Of a DNA stretch of 64,000 bases, positions 33,011 to 41,605 are shown in pieces; position 1 is the first letter of the stretch, and every line of letters starts with the position of its first letter. This DNA comes from an uncultured Erysipelotrichaceae bacterium (GTDB lineage: Bacteria > Bacillota_I > Bacilli_A > Erysipelotrichales > Coprobacillaceae). A program made the position numbers and the translations under genes. The DNA lies in assembly GCA_900538465.1 (NCBI GenBank), contig UPXV01000001.1, positions 62,001 to 126,000 of the forward strand. Direction: 5' to 3'. The notes beneath the pieces are model-generated. The model was not told where the DNA came from. It searched no databases and worked only from the letters and a program-made list of their open reading frames with translations.

Positions 33011-34095
33011 AAAAAATACTAAGTTCAAATGGAATCAAAGATTTACTTTCATCTTGTGTTGCTGTTTTGGTTGGATTATTGTTTGGTTTAATTGTTATTT
33101 TTATTGCCAATTCATCTTATGCGATGGAAGGATTTTCTACTTTAATTAGTGGAGGTTTCAGTAATGGAACAAGAGGAATTGGGCAAGTGATTAACCAAGC
33201 TGTGCCAATTATTTTGACAGGGTTATCTGTTGGTTTTGCCTTTAAAACAGGTTTGTTTAATATTGGAACACCTGGTCAATTTGTTGTCGGTGCATTTGTG
33301 GCTATTTATGTTGGTGTAGAATGGACATTCTTACCAGGTGCACTTCATTGGATTGTGGCTATTCTTCTTGCTGGTGTGGCAGGCGCTTTATGGGGTGCTG
33401 TTCCTGGTTTGATGAAGGCATATTTAAATGTCAATGAAGTTATATCTTCCATTATTATGAACTATATTGGAATGTATACTGTTAACTACATTGTTCCTTT
33501 AACAGTTTTTGATTCTATGAAAAACCAAACATTAAATGTAAATCAAAATGCAGTGATTTCTAAATTTGGGTTAGATGCTTTGATTCCAAATATTAATGGT
33601 GGAATTGTAGTGGCTGTGTTGGCTGTTATTGTTATTTATGTTGTTTTGAATAAAACGACTTTTGGTTTTGAATTAAAGGCATGTGGGTTAAGTCCAGATG
33701 CAAGTAAATATGCTGGTATTAATGCGAAACAAAAAATTGTTTTTTCTATGATGATTGCTGGAGCACTTTCTGGTATTGGTGGAGGACTTATGTATTTGGC
33801 TGGAACTGGTCAATGTTTACAAGTTGTTGATACCCTTGCTCCACAAGGATTTAATGGAATTGCGGTGGCTTTATTAGGATTATCTAATCCAATTGGTGTT
33901 TTGATTGCTGGATTGTTTATTGCACATATTACAATTGGTGGTTCATTAATGCAAATTTATGGATTCATTCCTCAAATTGTTGATATTATTGTTGCAATTA
34001 CAATTTATTTCTCAGCATTCTCATTACTTATTAAACAATTCTTAAATAAAAAGAAATTATTCAATGCAAAAGAGGAGGGAAATTCTAATGGATGA
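33007..34095 (+). CDS. Nucleoside ABC transporter permease (first)
   Basis: 362 residues, about 9 membrane helices, BPD_transp_2 family. The EAA-like loop GFELKACGLSPDASKYAGIN is typical of the YufP/BmpC permeases. It overlaps the ATPase gene by 4 nt (ATGA), so it is translationally coupled. It forms the membrane channel as a heterodimer with the next gene product. It is longer at the N-terminus than its partner. Confidence 0.9.
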   Translation: MKKILSSNGIKDLLSSCVAVLVGLLFGLIVIFIANSSYAMEGFSTLISGGFSNGTRGIGQVINQAVPIILTGLSVGFAFKTGLFNIGTPGQFVVGAFVAIYVGVEWTFLPGALHWIVAILLAGVAGALWGAVPGLMKAYLNVNEVISSIIMNYIGMYTVNYIVPLTVFDSMKNQTLNVNQNAVISKFGLDALIPNINGGIVVAVLAVIVIYVVLNKTTFGFELKACGLSPDASKYAGINAKQKIVFSMMIAGALSGIGGGLMYLAGTGQCLQVVDTLAPQGFNGIAVALLGLSNPIGVLIAGLFIAHITIGGSLMQIYGFIPQIVDIIVAITIYFSAFSLLIKQFLNKKKLFNAKEEGNSNG

Positions 34096-35041
34096 TATTT
34101 TATTCTTATTAAGTCAAACAATGATTTTTGCGATTCCTCTTTTGATTGTTGCTTTGGGTGGATTGTTCTCTGAACGAAGTGGTGTTATTAATATCGCTTT
34201 GGAAGGGATTATGGTTATCGGTGCGTTTTGTGGAATCTTCTTTATTCACTTTATGCAAGATTCAATGGATCCCCAATTGTGTCTGTTAATTGCTTTATTG
34301 ATTGCTGGATTAGCAGGTATGTTATTTACAGTATTCCATGCTATTGCATCAATCCATATGAAAGCCGATCAAACAATTAGTGGGACTGCACTTAATATTT
34401 TTGCACCTGCTTTCTGTATTTTCGTTGCTAGATTAATTCAACAAACACAACAAGTTGAATTTACAGATGTTTTTAGAATTTCTGAGATTCCTGTTTTATC
34501 GAGTATTCCAATCATTGGTGATGTTTTGTTTAAAAATACATATTTAACAACTTTCTTAGGAATTGGAATTTTGGTATTAAGCTGGTTTGTTCTTTATAAG
34601 ACAAGATTTGGACTTCGTTTAAGAGCCTGTGGTGAATTGCCACAAGCAGCTGATAGTGCGGGTATTAATGTTTATAAGATGCGTTATGCTGGAACATTGA
34701 TTTCTGGATTCTTAGCTGGTATTGGTGGATTAATCTTTGTAATTCCAACAAGTACGAACTTTAATGCAGATGTTGCTGGATATGGGTTCTTAGCTTTGGC
34801 TGTTCTTATCTTTGGACAATGGAAACCTTGGCGTATTGCTGGAGCTGCTTTCTTCTTTGGATTTATGAAAACAATTGCTTCTGCATATTCAGGAATTAAT
34901 TTCTTTATGTCTTTAGGAATTCCAAATTATTTCTATAAAATTACACCTTATGTTGCAACTTTAATTGTATTGGCATTTGTTTCTAAAAACTCTGCGGCAC
35001 CAAAAGCGGAGGGAGAACCATACGATAAAGGAAAACGTTAA
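34088..35041 (+). CDS. Nucleoside ABC transporter permease (second)
   Basis: 317 residues from ATG 34088, with GGAGGGAAA upstream and an 8-nt overlap with the first permease. It is the BPD_transp_2 family partner (YufQ-like), with the loop GLRLRACGELPQAADSAGIN and about 8-9 helices. Helix and loop patterns resemble the first permease only distantly, as usual for this system. It ends in a charged cytoplasmic tail (EGEPYDKGKR) just before a terminator that closes the operon. Confidence 0.9.
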   Translation: MDDILFLLSQTMIFAIPLLIVALGGLFSERSGVINIALEGIMVIGAFCGIFFIHFMQDSMDPQLCLLIALLIAGLAGMLFTVFHAIASIHMKADQTISGTALNIFAPAFCIFVARLIQQTQQVEFTDVFRISEIPVLSSIPIIGDVLFKNTYLTTFLGIGILVLSWFVLYKTRFGLRLRACGELPQAADSAGINVYKMRYAGTLISGFLAGIGGLIFVIPTSTNFNADVAGYGFLALAVLIFGQWKPWRIAGAAFFFGFMKTIASAYSGINFFMSLGIPNYFYKITPYVATLIVLAFVSKNSAAPKAEGEPYDKGKR

Positions 35042-35042
35042 T

Positions 35043-35075
35043 GATCAAGACAGACGTCTTGGTCTTTTTTTATTT
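35043..35075 (+). terminator. Terminator of the nucleoside transporter operon
   Basis: GATCAAGAC (35043-35051) and GTCTTGGTC (35056-35064), then TTTTTTTATTTT. Confidence 0.85.
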
Positions 35076-35128
35076 TATTTTGCAAAAAAATGAGTATAAT
35101 AGTAATATGTGATAAAAAAGGAGGATTT

Positions 35129-36403
35129 ATGAAAACAGTATATCAAATGAAGGGATATACACTGCATTTAATCCCTACAAAAAAATTTAAAACTATTACA
35201 ATTTCATTACGTTTACAAAATTTATTAAAAAAAGAAGATACAACCTTAAGAACGCTTTTAACATTTGTCTTAGTCGCAGCAACCAAAAAGTATCCTTCCA
35301 CTCAAGCCTTAGCAAGTTATCTGGATGAGAACTATGGTGCACGTCTATCAACAAATGTTGCTTCAAAAGGAAAATCTCAAGTGATGAATGTGTATACAAG
35401 TTTTGTCAATGATGTTTATTTACCACACCTAGAAAACTTGTTAGAAAAACAAATTCAATTGTTAAGCGATTTGTTTTTTCAACCACATGCCCAAAATGGT
35501 GCTTTTGATGAAACGATTGTGGAATTAAAGAAAAAAGAATTAAAAGAAAGATTACAAGTGAATAAAGATGATAAATTTTCTTATTCGTTAGATAAACTTT
35601 TTGAATATATGGGAAGAGATGAAGTCTTAGGAATTCCAAGTACAGGATATGAAGAGGCTATTGATGCAATCACTGCCAAAGAATTATATCAATATTTTCA
35701 AAGGTGTATTCAAGAAGATGAAAAACATCTTTATGTTGTGGGTGATATTGATGAATCAATTGTAGATATTTTTGATCAATATTTAACATTCCCTCAAAAT
35801 CATCAAGATTATCCATCTTCTTATATATTTAAAACCAATCATAATGATGTTTTAGAAGTGATTGAAAAACAAGATGTAACACAATCTAAATTGAATATGG
35901 GTTATTGCATTGATTGTGATTTTCTTTCACAAAATCATTATGCTTTTACTGTTTTTAATGCATTGTTTGGAGGATTCTCTCAATCTCGTCTTTTTAAAGT
36001 TGTCAGAGAAGAAAACAGTTTATGCTATTATGTGTCTTCAAGTTATGATGCATTCAATGGGATTATGATTGTCAATGCTGGTATAGAGGCCAATGATTAT
36101 CATAAAACAATGGATTTGATCAAAGAACAATTAGAGGATATTCAAAATGGAAATCTTCAAGATAGTGAAATTCAAATTGCGAAAGTGATGTTATCGAATG
36201 CTTTAAAGAAAACTGATGATGAAGCAGGAAGTATGATTGCTTTAACTTATAACCGTGATATTACACACAAAAAAGAAAGTAATGATGAATATATTCAAAA
36301 ATTATTAAATGTAAGCAAAGAAGAAATTATTGAAGTTGCTAAAAAAATTAAACTTGATACAATTTTCTTCCTTACAGGAAAGGATTTCAATGGAAACAAT
36401 TAA
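35129..36403 (+). CDS. M16-family peptidase-like protein (YmfF type)
   Basis: 424 residues from ATG 35129 (AAAGGAGG upstream); GTG/ATG-type starts further 5' lack an RBS. It has the two-lobed M16 fold pattern (FNALFGGFSQSRLFKVVREENSLCYYVSSSYDA) but no HxxEH zinc site in the first lobe, which is normal for YmfF. It probably pairs with the active YmfH-like protease encoded next, as M16B heterodimers do. It lies in the same neighbourhood as in Bacillus, after the nucleoside transporter, with 14 nt of overlap with the next gene. Confidence 0.85.
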   Translation: MKTVYQMKGYTLHLIPTKKFKTITISLRLQNLLKKEDTTLRTLLTFVLVAATKKYPSTQALASYLDENYGARLSTNVASKGKSQVMNVYTSFVNDVYLPHLENLLEKQIQLLSDLFFQPHAQNGAFDETIVELKKKELKERLQVNKDDKFSYSLDKLFEYMGRDEVLGIPSTGYEEAIDAITAKELYQYFQRCIQEDEKHLYVVGDIDESIVDIFDQYLTFPQNHQDYPSSYIFKTNHNDVLEVIEKQDVTQSKLNMGYCIDCDFLSQNHYAFTVFNALFGGFSQSRLFKVVREENSLCYYVSSSYDAFNGIMIVNAGIEANDYHKTMDLIKEQLEDIQNGNLQDSEIQIAKVMLSNALKKTDDEAGSMIALTYNRDITHKKESNDEYIQKLLNVSKEEIIEVAKKIKLDTIFFLTGKDFNGNN

Positions 36404-37673
36404 TTATCAAACACTTCAAGAAACATTATATTATGAAGAGTTAAGCAATGGATTAAAAGTTTATCTTTTACCTAAAGAAGGCTTTTCTAAAACTTATGGT
36501 CTTTTTTCAACAAAATTTGGTTCTATTGATACAACATTTGTTCCCATTGGAGAAACAAAAATGGTAAAAGTTCCTGATGGAATTGCCCATTTTTTGGAAC
36601 ATAAAATGTTTGAAATGGAAGATGGTGATGCAAGTGAAAAGTTTGCTGCTTTAGGGGCAAGTACCAATGCTTTTACATCATCTTCACGAACTGCATATCT
36701 TTTTAGTACAACAAGTCATGAAAATGAATGTATAGAATTGTTGTTGGATTTTGTTCAAGATATTTATTTAACTGACCAAACTGTTGAAAAAGAAAAGGGG
36801 ATTATCAATCAAGAAATTGGAATGTATGATGATGATCCTGATTGGCGTTGTTATTTTGGAAGTATACAAAATTTATATCAAAAACATCCTGTTAAAATTG
36901 ATATTGCTGGGAGTGTGGAAACAGTAAGTGAAATTGATAAAGAAACACTGACAAAATGTTATCATACATTCTATCATCCTAAAAACATGATGTTATTTGT
37001 GGTAGGAAATATTGATCCTCATCAAACAATGAAAATGATTGAAGACAATCAAGCTAAAAAACATTTCGAAAAAGAAACCACAATCAAACGTGAAAAGGTC
37101 AGTGAACCTTATGATATAGATCAAAAAGAAACGACTTTAACAATGGATGTGGTCATGCCAAAAGTCATTGTTTCTATGAAAATCAATGATATATTGGAAA
37201 ATCCAAAAGAAAAGTTAAAACGTGAATTGGGTATGAATTTGCTTTTAGATTTATTGTTTTCTAAAAGCTCGCCCTTATATGAAGAGTGGACACGTTTAGG
37301 TCTTATTAATGATAGTTTTAGTGGGAATTTCACACAAGAACGTGATTATTCTTTTTTACAAATTGGTGGCGATACATTAAAACCTCAAGAATTACGTGAT
37401 AAGATTTTAGAATTGATTGAACATATTCATGAATATCATATTGATGAAAATGATTTTAAACGTATTCAAAAAAAGAATATTGGGATTTTAATTGGTGTTT
37501 TTAATAGTCCTGAAAGTATTGCGAATTTGTTTAGTCGTTATTATTTTGAAGGTATTATGATTTTTGATTTGATTGATTGTATTTCGCAATTGACAATTCA
37601 AGATTTAGAAGAATTAAAAACTTTATTTGATGTTCAATATACATCGACATGTTTAGTTGTTCCATTAAAATAA
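36390..37673 (+). CDS. M16-family zinc protease (YmfH type)
   Basis: 427 residues from ATG 36390 (AAAGGA upstream, inside the end of the previous gene). The inverted zinc motif is intact: HFLEHKMFE, with a downstream Glu in KGIINQEIGMYDDDP. This is the catalytic half of the presumed YmfF/YmfH pair. Substrates are unknown. In various Bacillota related pairs process peptides or act near cell-shape genes, but nothing here fixes the role. Typical family length. Confidence 0.88.
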   Translation: METINYQTLQETLYYEELSNGLKVYLLPKEGFSKTYGLFSTKFGSIDTTFVPIGETKMVKVPDGIAHFLEHKMFEMEDGDASEKFAALGASTNAFTSSSRTAYLFSTTSHENECIELLLDFVQDIYLTDQTVEKEKGIINQEIGMYDDDPDWRCYFGSIQNLYQKHPVKIDIAGSVETVSEIDKETLTKCYHTFYHPKNMMLFVVGNIDPHQTMKMIEDNQAKKHFEKETTIKREKVSEPYDIDQKETTLTMDVVMPKVIVSMKINDILENPKEKLKRELGMNLLLDLLFSKSSPLYEEWTRLGLINDSFSGNFTQERDYSFLQIGGDTLKPQELRDKILELIEHIHEYHIDENDFKRIQKKNIGILIGVFNSPESIANLFSRYYFEGIMIFDLIDCISQLTIQDLEELKTLFDVQYTSTCLVVPLK

Positions 37674-37736
37674 GTAGGGGAAATCAAAAATATAACCCAT
37701 GCAAATCAGTGGTAAAAATTAACAAGCAAAAGTATG

Positions 37737-37764
37737 TTTACAGATTTGAATTTTGTGTTATAAT
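37737..37764 (+). promoter_or_regulatory. Strong SigA promoter of the structured RNA
   Basis: TTTACA (37737-37742), a 16-nt spacer and TATAAT (37759-37764). The start is expected at about 37771, exactly where the RNA's closing stem begins. Confidence 0.75.
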
Positions 37765-37770
37765 AATTTT

Positions 37771-37931
37771 GACCTAAGAGATATATGTATTTCCTACACG
37801 ATAGATAAGGGAATCTGATTGTTGGTCGATGGTGTTGAAAGCCTATCATGAATAGGAATCCTAAAATCGAACACAAGATACCCACCTGTATATACCAGGG
37901 ATAATATCTAAAAACTCTTAGGTTTTTATTT
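37771..37931 (+). ncRNA. Structured non-coding RNA or leader, class unidentified
   Basis: About 160 nt framed by a strong promoter and a terminator. The 5' end ACCTAAGAG pairs with the 3' end CTCTTAGGT, closing the whole molecule. Inside are local hairpins such as CCTAT-CATGA-ATAGG, TTTCC/GGGAA, GTGTT/AACAC and CCTG/CAGG. An overall rod with a central open region would fit 6S RNA, which often has this size and closing stem, but I see no decisive 6S consensus. Alternatively it is a leader attenuator for ynzC-tkt, since the terminator sits right before the ynzC RBS. Confidence 0.65.
37914..37931 (+). terminator. Terminator of the structured RNA
   Basis: The 3' arm CTCTTAGGT is followed by TTTTATTTT. 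The 5' arm is the very start of the RNA, so termination depends on its global fold. Confidence 0.6.
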
Positions 37932-37944
37932 TGGAGGAAAAAAG

Positions 37945-38175
37945 ATGGCAAAAATAACTGATGAAATGATCCAAGAAATTAATCATTTGGCTCATAAAAG
38001 TAAAACAATTGGTTTAACAGATGAAGAAAAAGCAAGACAACAAGAATTAAGACAAGAATATTTACGTATTTTTAGAAGTGGCTTTCAACAACAATTGAAA
38101 AGTATTAAAGTTGTTGATGAAAAAGGGAATGATGTCACACCTGAAAAATTAAAAAAAGCTAAAAAAATGAATTAA
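37945..38175 (+). CDS. ynzC: DUF896 family protein YnzC
   Basis: 76 residues of the YnzC/DUF896 family: two N-terminal helices (INHLAHKSKTIGLTDEEKARQQELR), the EYLRIFRSGF motif, then a short VVDEKGNDVTP strand and Lys-rich tail. Cytoplasmic; function is not established, and in Bacillus the gene belongs to the SOS yneA-yneB-ynzC operon. Here neither yneA nor an obvious LexA box is present; the gene follows the structured RNA and precedes tkt. RBS TGGAGG before ATG 37945. Confidence 0.9.
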   Translation: MAKITDEMIQEINHLAHKSKTIGLTDEEKARQQELRQEYLRIFRSGFQQQLKSIKVVDEKGNDVTPEKLKKAKKMN

Positions 38176-38201
38176 TTTGTAGAAAATTAGTGATTTGGTA
38201 T

Positions 38202-38229
38202 TTGCTATTAAGATATTTTTGTGTATAAT
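38202..38229 (+). promoter_or_regulatory. SigA promoter of tkt
   Basis: TTGCTA (38202-38207), a 16-nt spacer and TATAAT (38224-38229). Confidence 0.6.
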
Positions 38230-38264
38230 AACGATGAGTGTGTTTTGAGGAGGAAAATGGAGAA

Positions 38265-40238
38265 ATGAATCAATCGGAATTATCAATAGCGACAATTAGA
38301 TCTTTGGGAATTGATATGATTAATAAAGCAAATTCTGGACATCCAGGAATGGTGTTGGGTTCAGCACCAGCAATGTATACTTTATTTACAAAAGAATTAA
38401 AAATCTTCCCTAAAGAATCTGATTGGTTTAATCGAGATCGCTTTGTTTTAGCTAGTGGACATGCATCTTCGTTATTATATAGTTTATTACATCTATCAGG
38501 TTTTGATTTAACAATGGATGATTTAAAAGCGTTTAGACAATGGAAGAGTCGTACACCTGGGCATCCTGAAATTGAAATGACTGATGGTGTTGATGCATCA
38601 AGTGGGCCTTTAGGTCAAGGTGTCCCAATGGCTATTGGGATGGCAATGGCAGAACGTTTCTTAGCAAAACGTTATAACAAAGATGATTTTGAAGTTGTCA
38701 ACCATTTCACTTATGCTTTATGTGGTGATGGTGATATGCAAGAAGGTGTCACTTATGAGGCAGCATCTTTAGCAGGACATTTGGCTTTAGGAAAATTAGT
38801 TGTTTTATATGATTCCAATCATGTCACATTAGATGGACCTTTAGATTATTCATTTAGTGAAGACGTTAAAAAACGTTTTGAAGCTATGAATTGGCAAGTG
38901 TTATCTGTACAAGATGGAAATGATACAGTTGCTATTTTAAAAGCAATTAAGAAAGCAAAAAAAGAACAATTCAAACCAACGCTTATTATTGTTGATACAG
39001 TGATTGGATATGGTTCAGCAAATCAAGGAACAAGCAAAGTTCATGGTTCACCTTTGGGAAAAGAAGACGGAAAGAGTGCAAAATTATCTTATGGTTTTGA
39101 TCATGAAGATTTCTTTGTCCCTGAAGATGTTTACGAAGATTTCCAAAAGAATGTTTTCAATCGTGGAAAACGTGCTTTTAACAAATGGAAAAAAATGATG
39201 CGTGAATATAAGAAAACATATCCTGAACTTTATAAAGAATTAGCTGATGATGTCAAAGGACAATATCATTTTGATTATGAAGAATTTATTAAGGATTACC
39301 CAGAAGGATTAAGTGAAGCAACACGTAATACAAGTGAAAAAATCATTAATGAAATTGCGAAACAAAATCCAACTTTCTTATCTGGAACAGCAGATTTGGC
39401 TTCTTCAACAAAAACAGAAATTAAAAATGCTGGTCGTTTTAGTTGTGATGATTATAGTGGTAGAAACTTGTACTTTGGAATTAGAGAATTTGCAATGGTT
39501 TCAATTATGAATGGAATGACATTGCATAAAGGTATCAAAGTGGCTTCTGGTGGTTTCTTGGTATTTAGTGATTATTTTAAAGCAGCTTTGAGAATGTCAG
39601 CTTTAATGCATTTACCAATCGTTTTGCCATTATCTCACGATTCTATTGCAGTTGGTGAAGATGGTCCAACACATCAACCAGTTGAACAACTTGCGATGAT
39701 GCGTTCTATGGTCAATGTTCAAGTTTTAAGGCCTGCTGATGCCTATGAAATGTGTGCAGCATGGAAAAAGGCAATGGAAACAAAAGATCGTCCAACTGCT
39801 TTGATTTTAACAAGACAAAACGTTACAAATTTAACACATGCAACTTATGAAGATGTTTGTCGTGGAGCTTATGTTGTTTCACCAGAGGAAAGACAATTGG
39901 ATGGTATTTTGATTGCGACAGGTAGTGAAGTTGAATTGGCAATCAAAGCACAAAACGTTTTGCGTGAAAAAGGCCAAGATGTTCGTGTGGTTTCAATGCC
40001 TTCAATGGATTTGTTTGATCAACAAAGCCAAGAATATCAAGAATCTGTTTTACCAAGTTCAATGAGAAAACGTTTAGGAATTGAAATGGGTACAGATTTT
40101 GGATGGTATAAATATATTGGTATTGATGGAAAGATGATTTCTGTGAATGAATTTGGAGCAAGTGCTCCAGCTGCAGTTGTGATGAAAGAATATGGATTCA
40201 CAGTTGAAAATGTTGTAGAAACATTCTTAAATATGTAA
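38265..40238 (+). CDS. tkt: Transketolase
   Basis: 657 residues from ATG 38265, with GAGGAGG upstream. This thiamine-diphosphate enzyme of the non-oxidative pentose phosphate pathway shows SGHPGMVLGSAPAMYTLF, the ThDP motif GDGDMQEGV, the VHGSPLGKED stretch, EDGPTHQPVEQLA in the pyrimidine domain and the C-terminal domain. It moves two-carbon units between sugar phosphates. The ynzC-tkt pair is as in B. subtilis; the next Bacillus neighbours, sirA and yneF, are found only 8 kb later, after the hydrogenase operon. Confidence 0.95.
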   Translation: MNQSELSIATIRSLGIDMINKANSGHPGMVLGSAPAMYTLFTKELKIFPKESDWFNRDRFVLASGHASSLLYSLLHLSGFDLTMDDLKAFRQWKSRTPGHPEIEMTDGVDASSGPLGQGVPMAIGMAMAERFLAKRYNKDDFEVVNHFTYALCGDGDMQEGVTYEAASLAGHLALGKLVVLYDSNHVTLDGPLDYSFSEDVKKRFEAMNWQVLSVQDGNDTVAILKAIKKAKKEQFKPTLIIVDTVIGYGSANQGTSKVHGSPLGKEDGKSAKLSYGFDHEDFFVPEDVYEDFQKNVFNRGKRAFNKWKKMMREYKKTYPELYKELADDVKGQYHFDYEEFIKDYPEGLSEATRNTSEKIINEIAKQNPTFLSGTADLASSTKTEIKNAGRFSCDDYSGRNLYFGIREFAMVSIMNGMTLHKGIKVASGGFLVFSDYFKAALRMSALMHLPIVLPLSHDSIAVGEDGPTHQPVEQLAMMRSMVNVQVLRPADAYEMCAAWKKAMETKDRPTALILTRQNVTNLTHATYEDVCRGAYVVSPEERQLDGILIATGSEVELAIKAQNVLREKGQDVRVVSMPSMDLFDQQSQEYQESVLPSSMRKRLGIEMGTDFGWYKYIGIDGKMISVNEFGASAPAAVVMKEYGFTVENVVETFLNM

Positions 40239-40245
40239 AAAGAGA

Positions 40246-40280
40246 AACTGTTAAGTGATAAAGACTTAACAGTTTTTTTA
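40246..40280 (+). terminator. Terminator after tkt
   Basis: AACTGTTAAGT and ACTTAACAGTT form a perfect 11-bp stem followed by TTTTTT. Confidence 0.9.
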
Positions 40281-40288
40281 ACTTCTCT

Positions 40289-40303
40289 ATGAAAACGGTT
40301 ACA
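40289..40303 (+). promoter_or_regulatory. CcpA cre site upstream of the hydrogenase operon
   Basis: ATGAAAACGGTTACA fits the cre consensus WTGNAANCGNWNNCW at every fixed position. It overlaps the -35 box of the promoter, the usual position for repression by CcpA when preferred sugars are present. Confidence 0.75.
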
Positions 40304-40326
40304 TTTAAAAAAATCTATGTTATAAT
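40298..40326 (+). promoter_or_regulatory. SigA promoter of the hydrogenase operon
   Basis: GTTACA (40298-40303), a 17-nt spacer and TATAAT (40321-40326). The cre site covers the -35. Confidence 0.65.
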
Positions 40327-40359
40327 AAATTTAGATAAATCAAAGGATGAGGTGAGAAT

Positions 40360-40854
40360 ATGAAAAAATTAAATCAACAGTCTTTAGACTTTATAGATGA
40401 TGTTATCTATAAACATAAAGACAAAAAAGGTCCCATTAAACTAATACTGCATGAAATTCAAAATGAATTGGGATATATCCCATTTGAAGCTATGGAAAGA
40501 ATGAGTGAAGTCATTCATGAACCCATTTCTAAAATTTATGGCGTTGTGACATTTTATTCTCAATTTACAACTGAACCGAAAGGAAAACATGTCATTAGTG
40601 TTTGTTTAGGAACGGCTTGTTATGTCAATGGATCACAAACCATTTTAGATTTGTTGGTTGAAATGACTGGGGCTCCTGTCAATGGCACAAGTGCTGATGG
40701 TATTTTCTCAATTGATGCAACACGTTGTGTTGGAGCTTGTGGTTTAGCACCAGTTGTCAGTGTTGATGGAACTGTTTTTGGGTGTACAAAACAATTAGAA
40801 GATTTAAAAATGCTTGTCTTAAACTATAAGAAAGAAGAAGCACCATTATGTTGA
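40360..40854 (+). CDS. hydC: NuoE-like [2Fe-2S] hydrogenase subunit
   Basis: 164 residues, thioredoxin-like [2Fe-2S] ferredoxin of the NuoE/HydC family. An N-terminal helical bundle (ILHEIQNELGYIPFEAMERM, YGVVTFYSQF) precedes the cluster ligands CLGTAC and CVGACG. It belongs to the trimeric NAD(P)-linked, possibly electron-bifurcating [FeFe] hydrogenase with the genes at 44722 and 46525. First gene of the operon; RBS GATGAGGTGAG before ATG 40360. Confidence 0.88.
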   Translation: MKKLNQQSLDFIDDVIYKHKDKKGPIKLILHEIQNELGYIPFEAMERMSEVIHEPISKIYGVVTFYSQFTTEPKGKHVISVCLGTACYVNGSQTILDLLVEMTGAPVNGTSADGIFSIDATRCVGACGLAPVVSVDGTVFGCTKQLEDLKMLVLNYKKEEAPLC

Positions 40855-41201
40855 TGAAAGAGATTTTGGAAATTGTGAATGGACAAGAGATCTATGTTGA
40901 TGATCCAGCAGTCTATGAGATAGATTTTCAAAATGCCTTTGGAACAGACTTGATGTCTGATGCTTTATGTTTTTTAAGAGATGCAGATGAAACAGAACTT
41001 TTAATTACAGGACTTGCAAACATGCAAATTTTTCATACAGCGAACACATTGGATTTAGCAGCAATTCTCGTTGTTAGAGGAAAAAAGATTGATGAGCATA
41101 TGATTCAAGGTGCAAAAATGAGTAATCTCAGTGTTTTTACAACAGATTATACAATGTATGAAACTTGTGGTCGACTTTATGAAAAAGGACTAGGGAAATG
41201 A
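40848..41201 (+). CDS. DRTGG-domain protein (first of two)
   Basis: 117 residues consisting of a single DRTGG domain (TELLITGLANMQIFHTANTLDLAAILVVRGKKI). Such domains occur in regulators of energy metabolism, and stand-alone copies accompany trimeric [FeFe] hydrogenases. It overlaps the previous gene by 7 nt; ATG 40848 and ATG 40854 are both possible starts. A second copy lies at 42774 in the same operon. Role unknown; a ligand-sensing function is inference. Confidence 0.8.
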   Translation: MLMKEILEIVNGQEIYVDDPAVYEIDFQNAFGTDLMSDALCFLRDADETELLITGLANMQIFHTANTLDLAAILVVRGKKIDEHMIQGAKMSNLSVFTTDYTMYETCGRLYEKGLGK

Positions 41202-41605
41202 AAAAAATTTATCAAGTAGAAAAAGATAATTATGAAGATGCTGGACAAGCTTCACGTGATATCAAAATGACACTTAAAACATTGGGACTAGATCCTAAGG
41301 TTTTAAAAAGGGTTTCTATTGCTTGTTATGAAGCGGAAATTAATTTGGTCATTCATTCAGATGGTGGAACAATTACTTTTGAACTCGATGATGATGGTGT
41401 TGTTCATTTGGCATTTGATGATATTGGTCCAGGGATTGTAGATATTGATTTGGCAATGACACCAGGATATTCTACAGCATCAAAAAAAGCTCGTGATTTT
41501 GGTTTTGGTGCTGGGATGGGTTTAGATAATATGAAAAACTGTGCATCGACATTTGATATACAATCATCAAGTAAAGGAACGCACTTAAAAATGAGCTTTG
41601 TATGA
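41198..41605 (+). CDS. GHKL ATP-binding protein, anti-sigma-factor-kinase-like (first of two)
   Basis: 135 residues with a HATPase_c fold of the RsbW/SpoIIAB type: LKRVSIACYEAEINLVIHS (N box), FDDIGPGI (G1) and GFGAGMGLDNM (G2). It is cytoplasmic. A similar gene is found in the Thermotoga hydrogenase operon (TM1422, recalled). No sigma factor or anti-anti-sigma partner is encoded nearby, so it may act on operon proteins instead. It overlaps its neighbours by 4 nt on both sides. Confidence 0.8.
   Translation: MKKIYQVEKDNYEDAGQASRDIKMTLKTLGLDPKVLKRVSIACYEAEINLVIHSDGGTITFELDDDGVVHLAFDDIGPGIVDIDLAMTPGYSTASKKARDFGFGAGMGLDNMKNCASTFDIQSSSKGTHLKMSFV

Noticed and set aside
37674..37944. T-box or common metabolite riboswitch before ynzC-tkt
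   Set aside because: No T-box sequence (AGGGTGGNACCGCG) or other riboswitch core that I can recognise; kept as an unclassified RNA instead.
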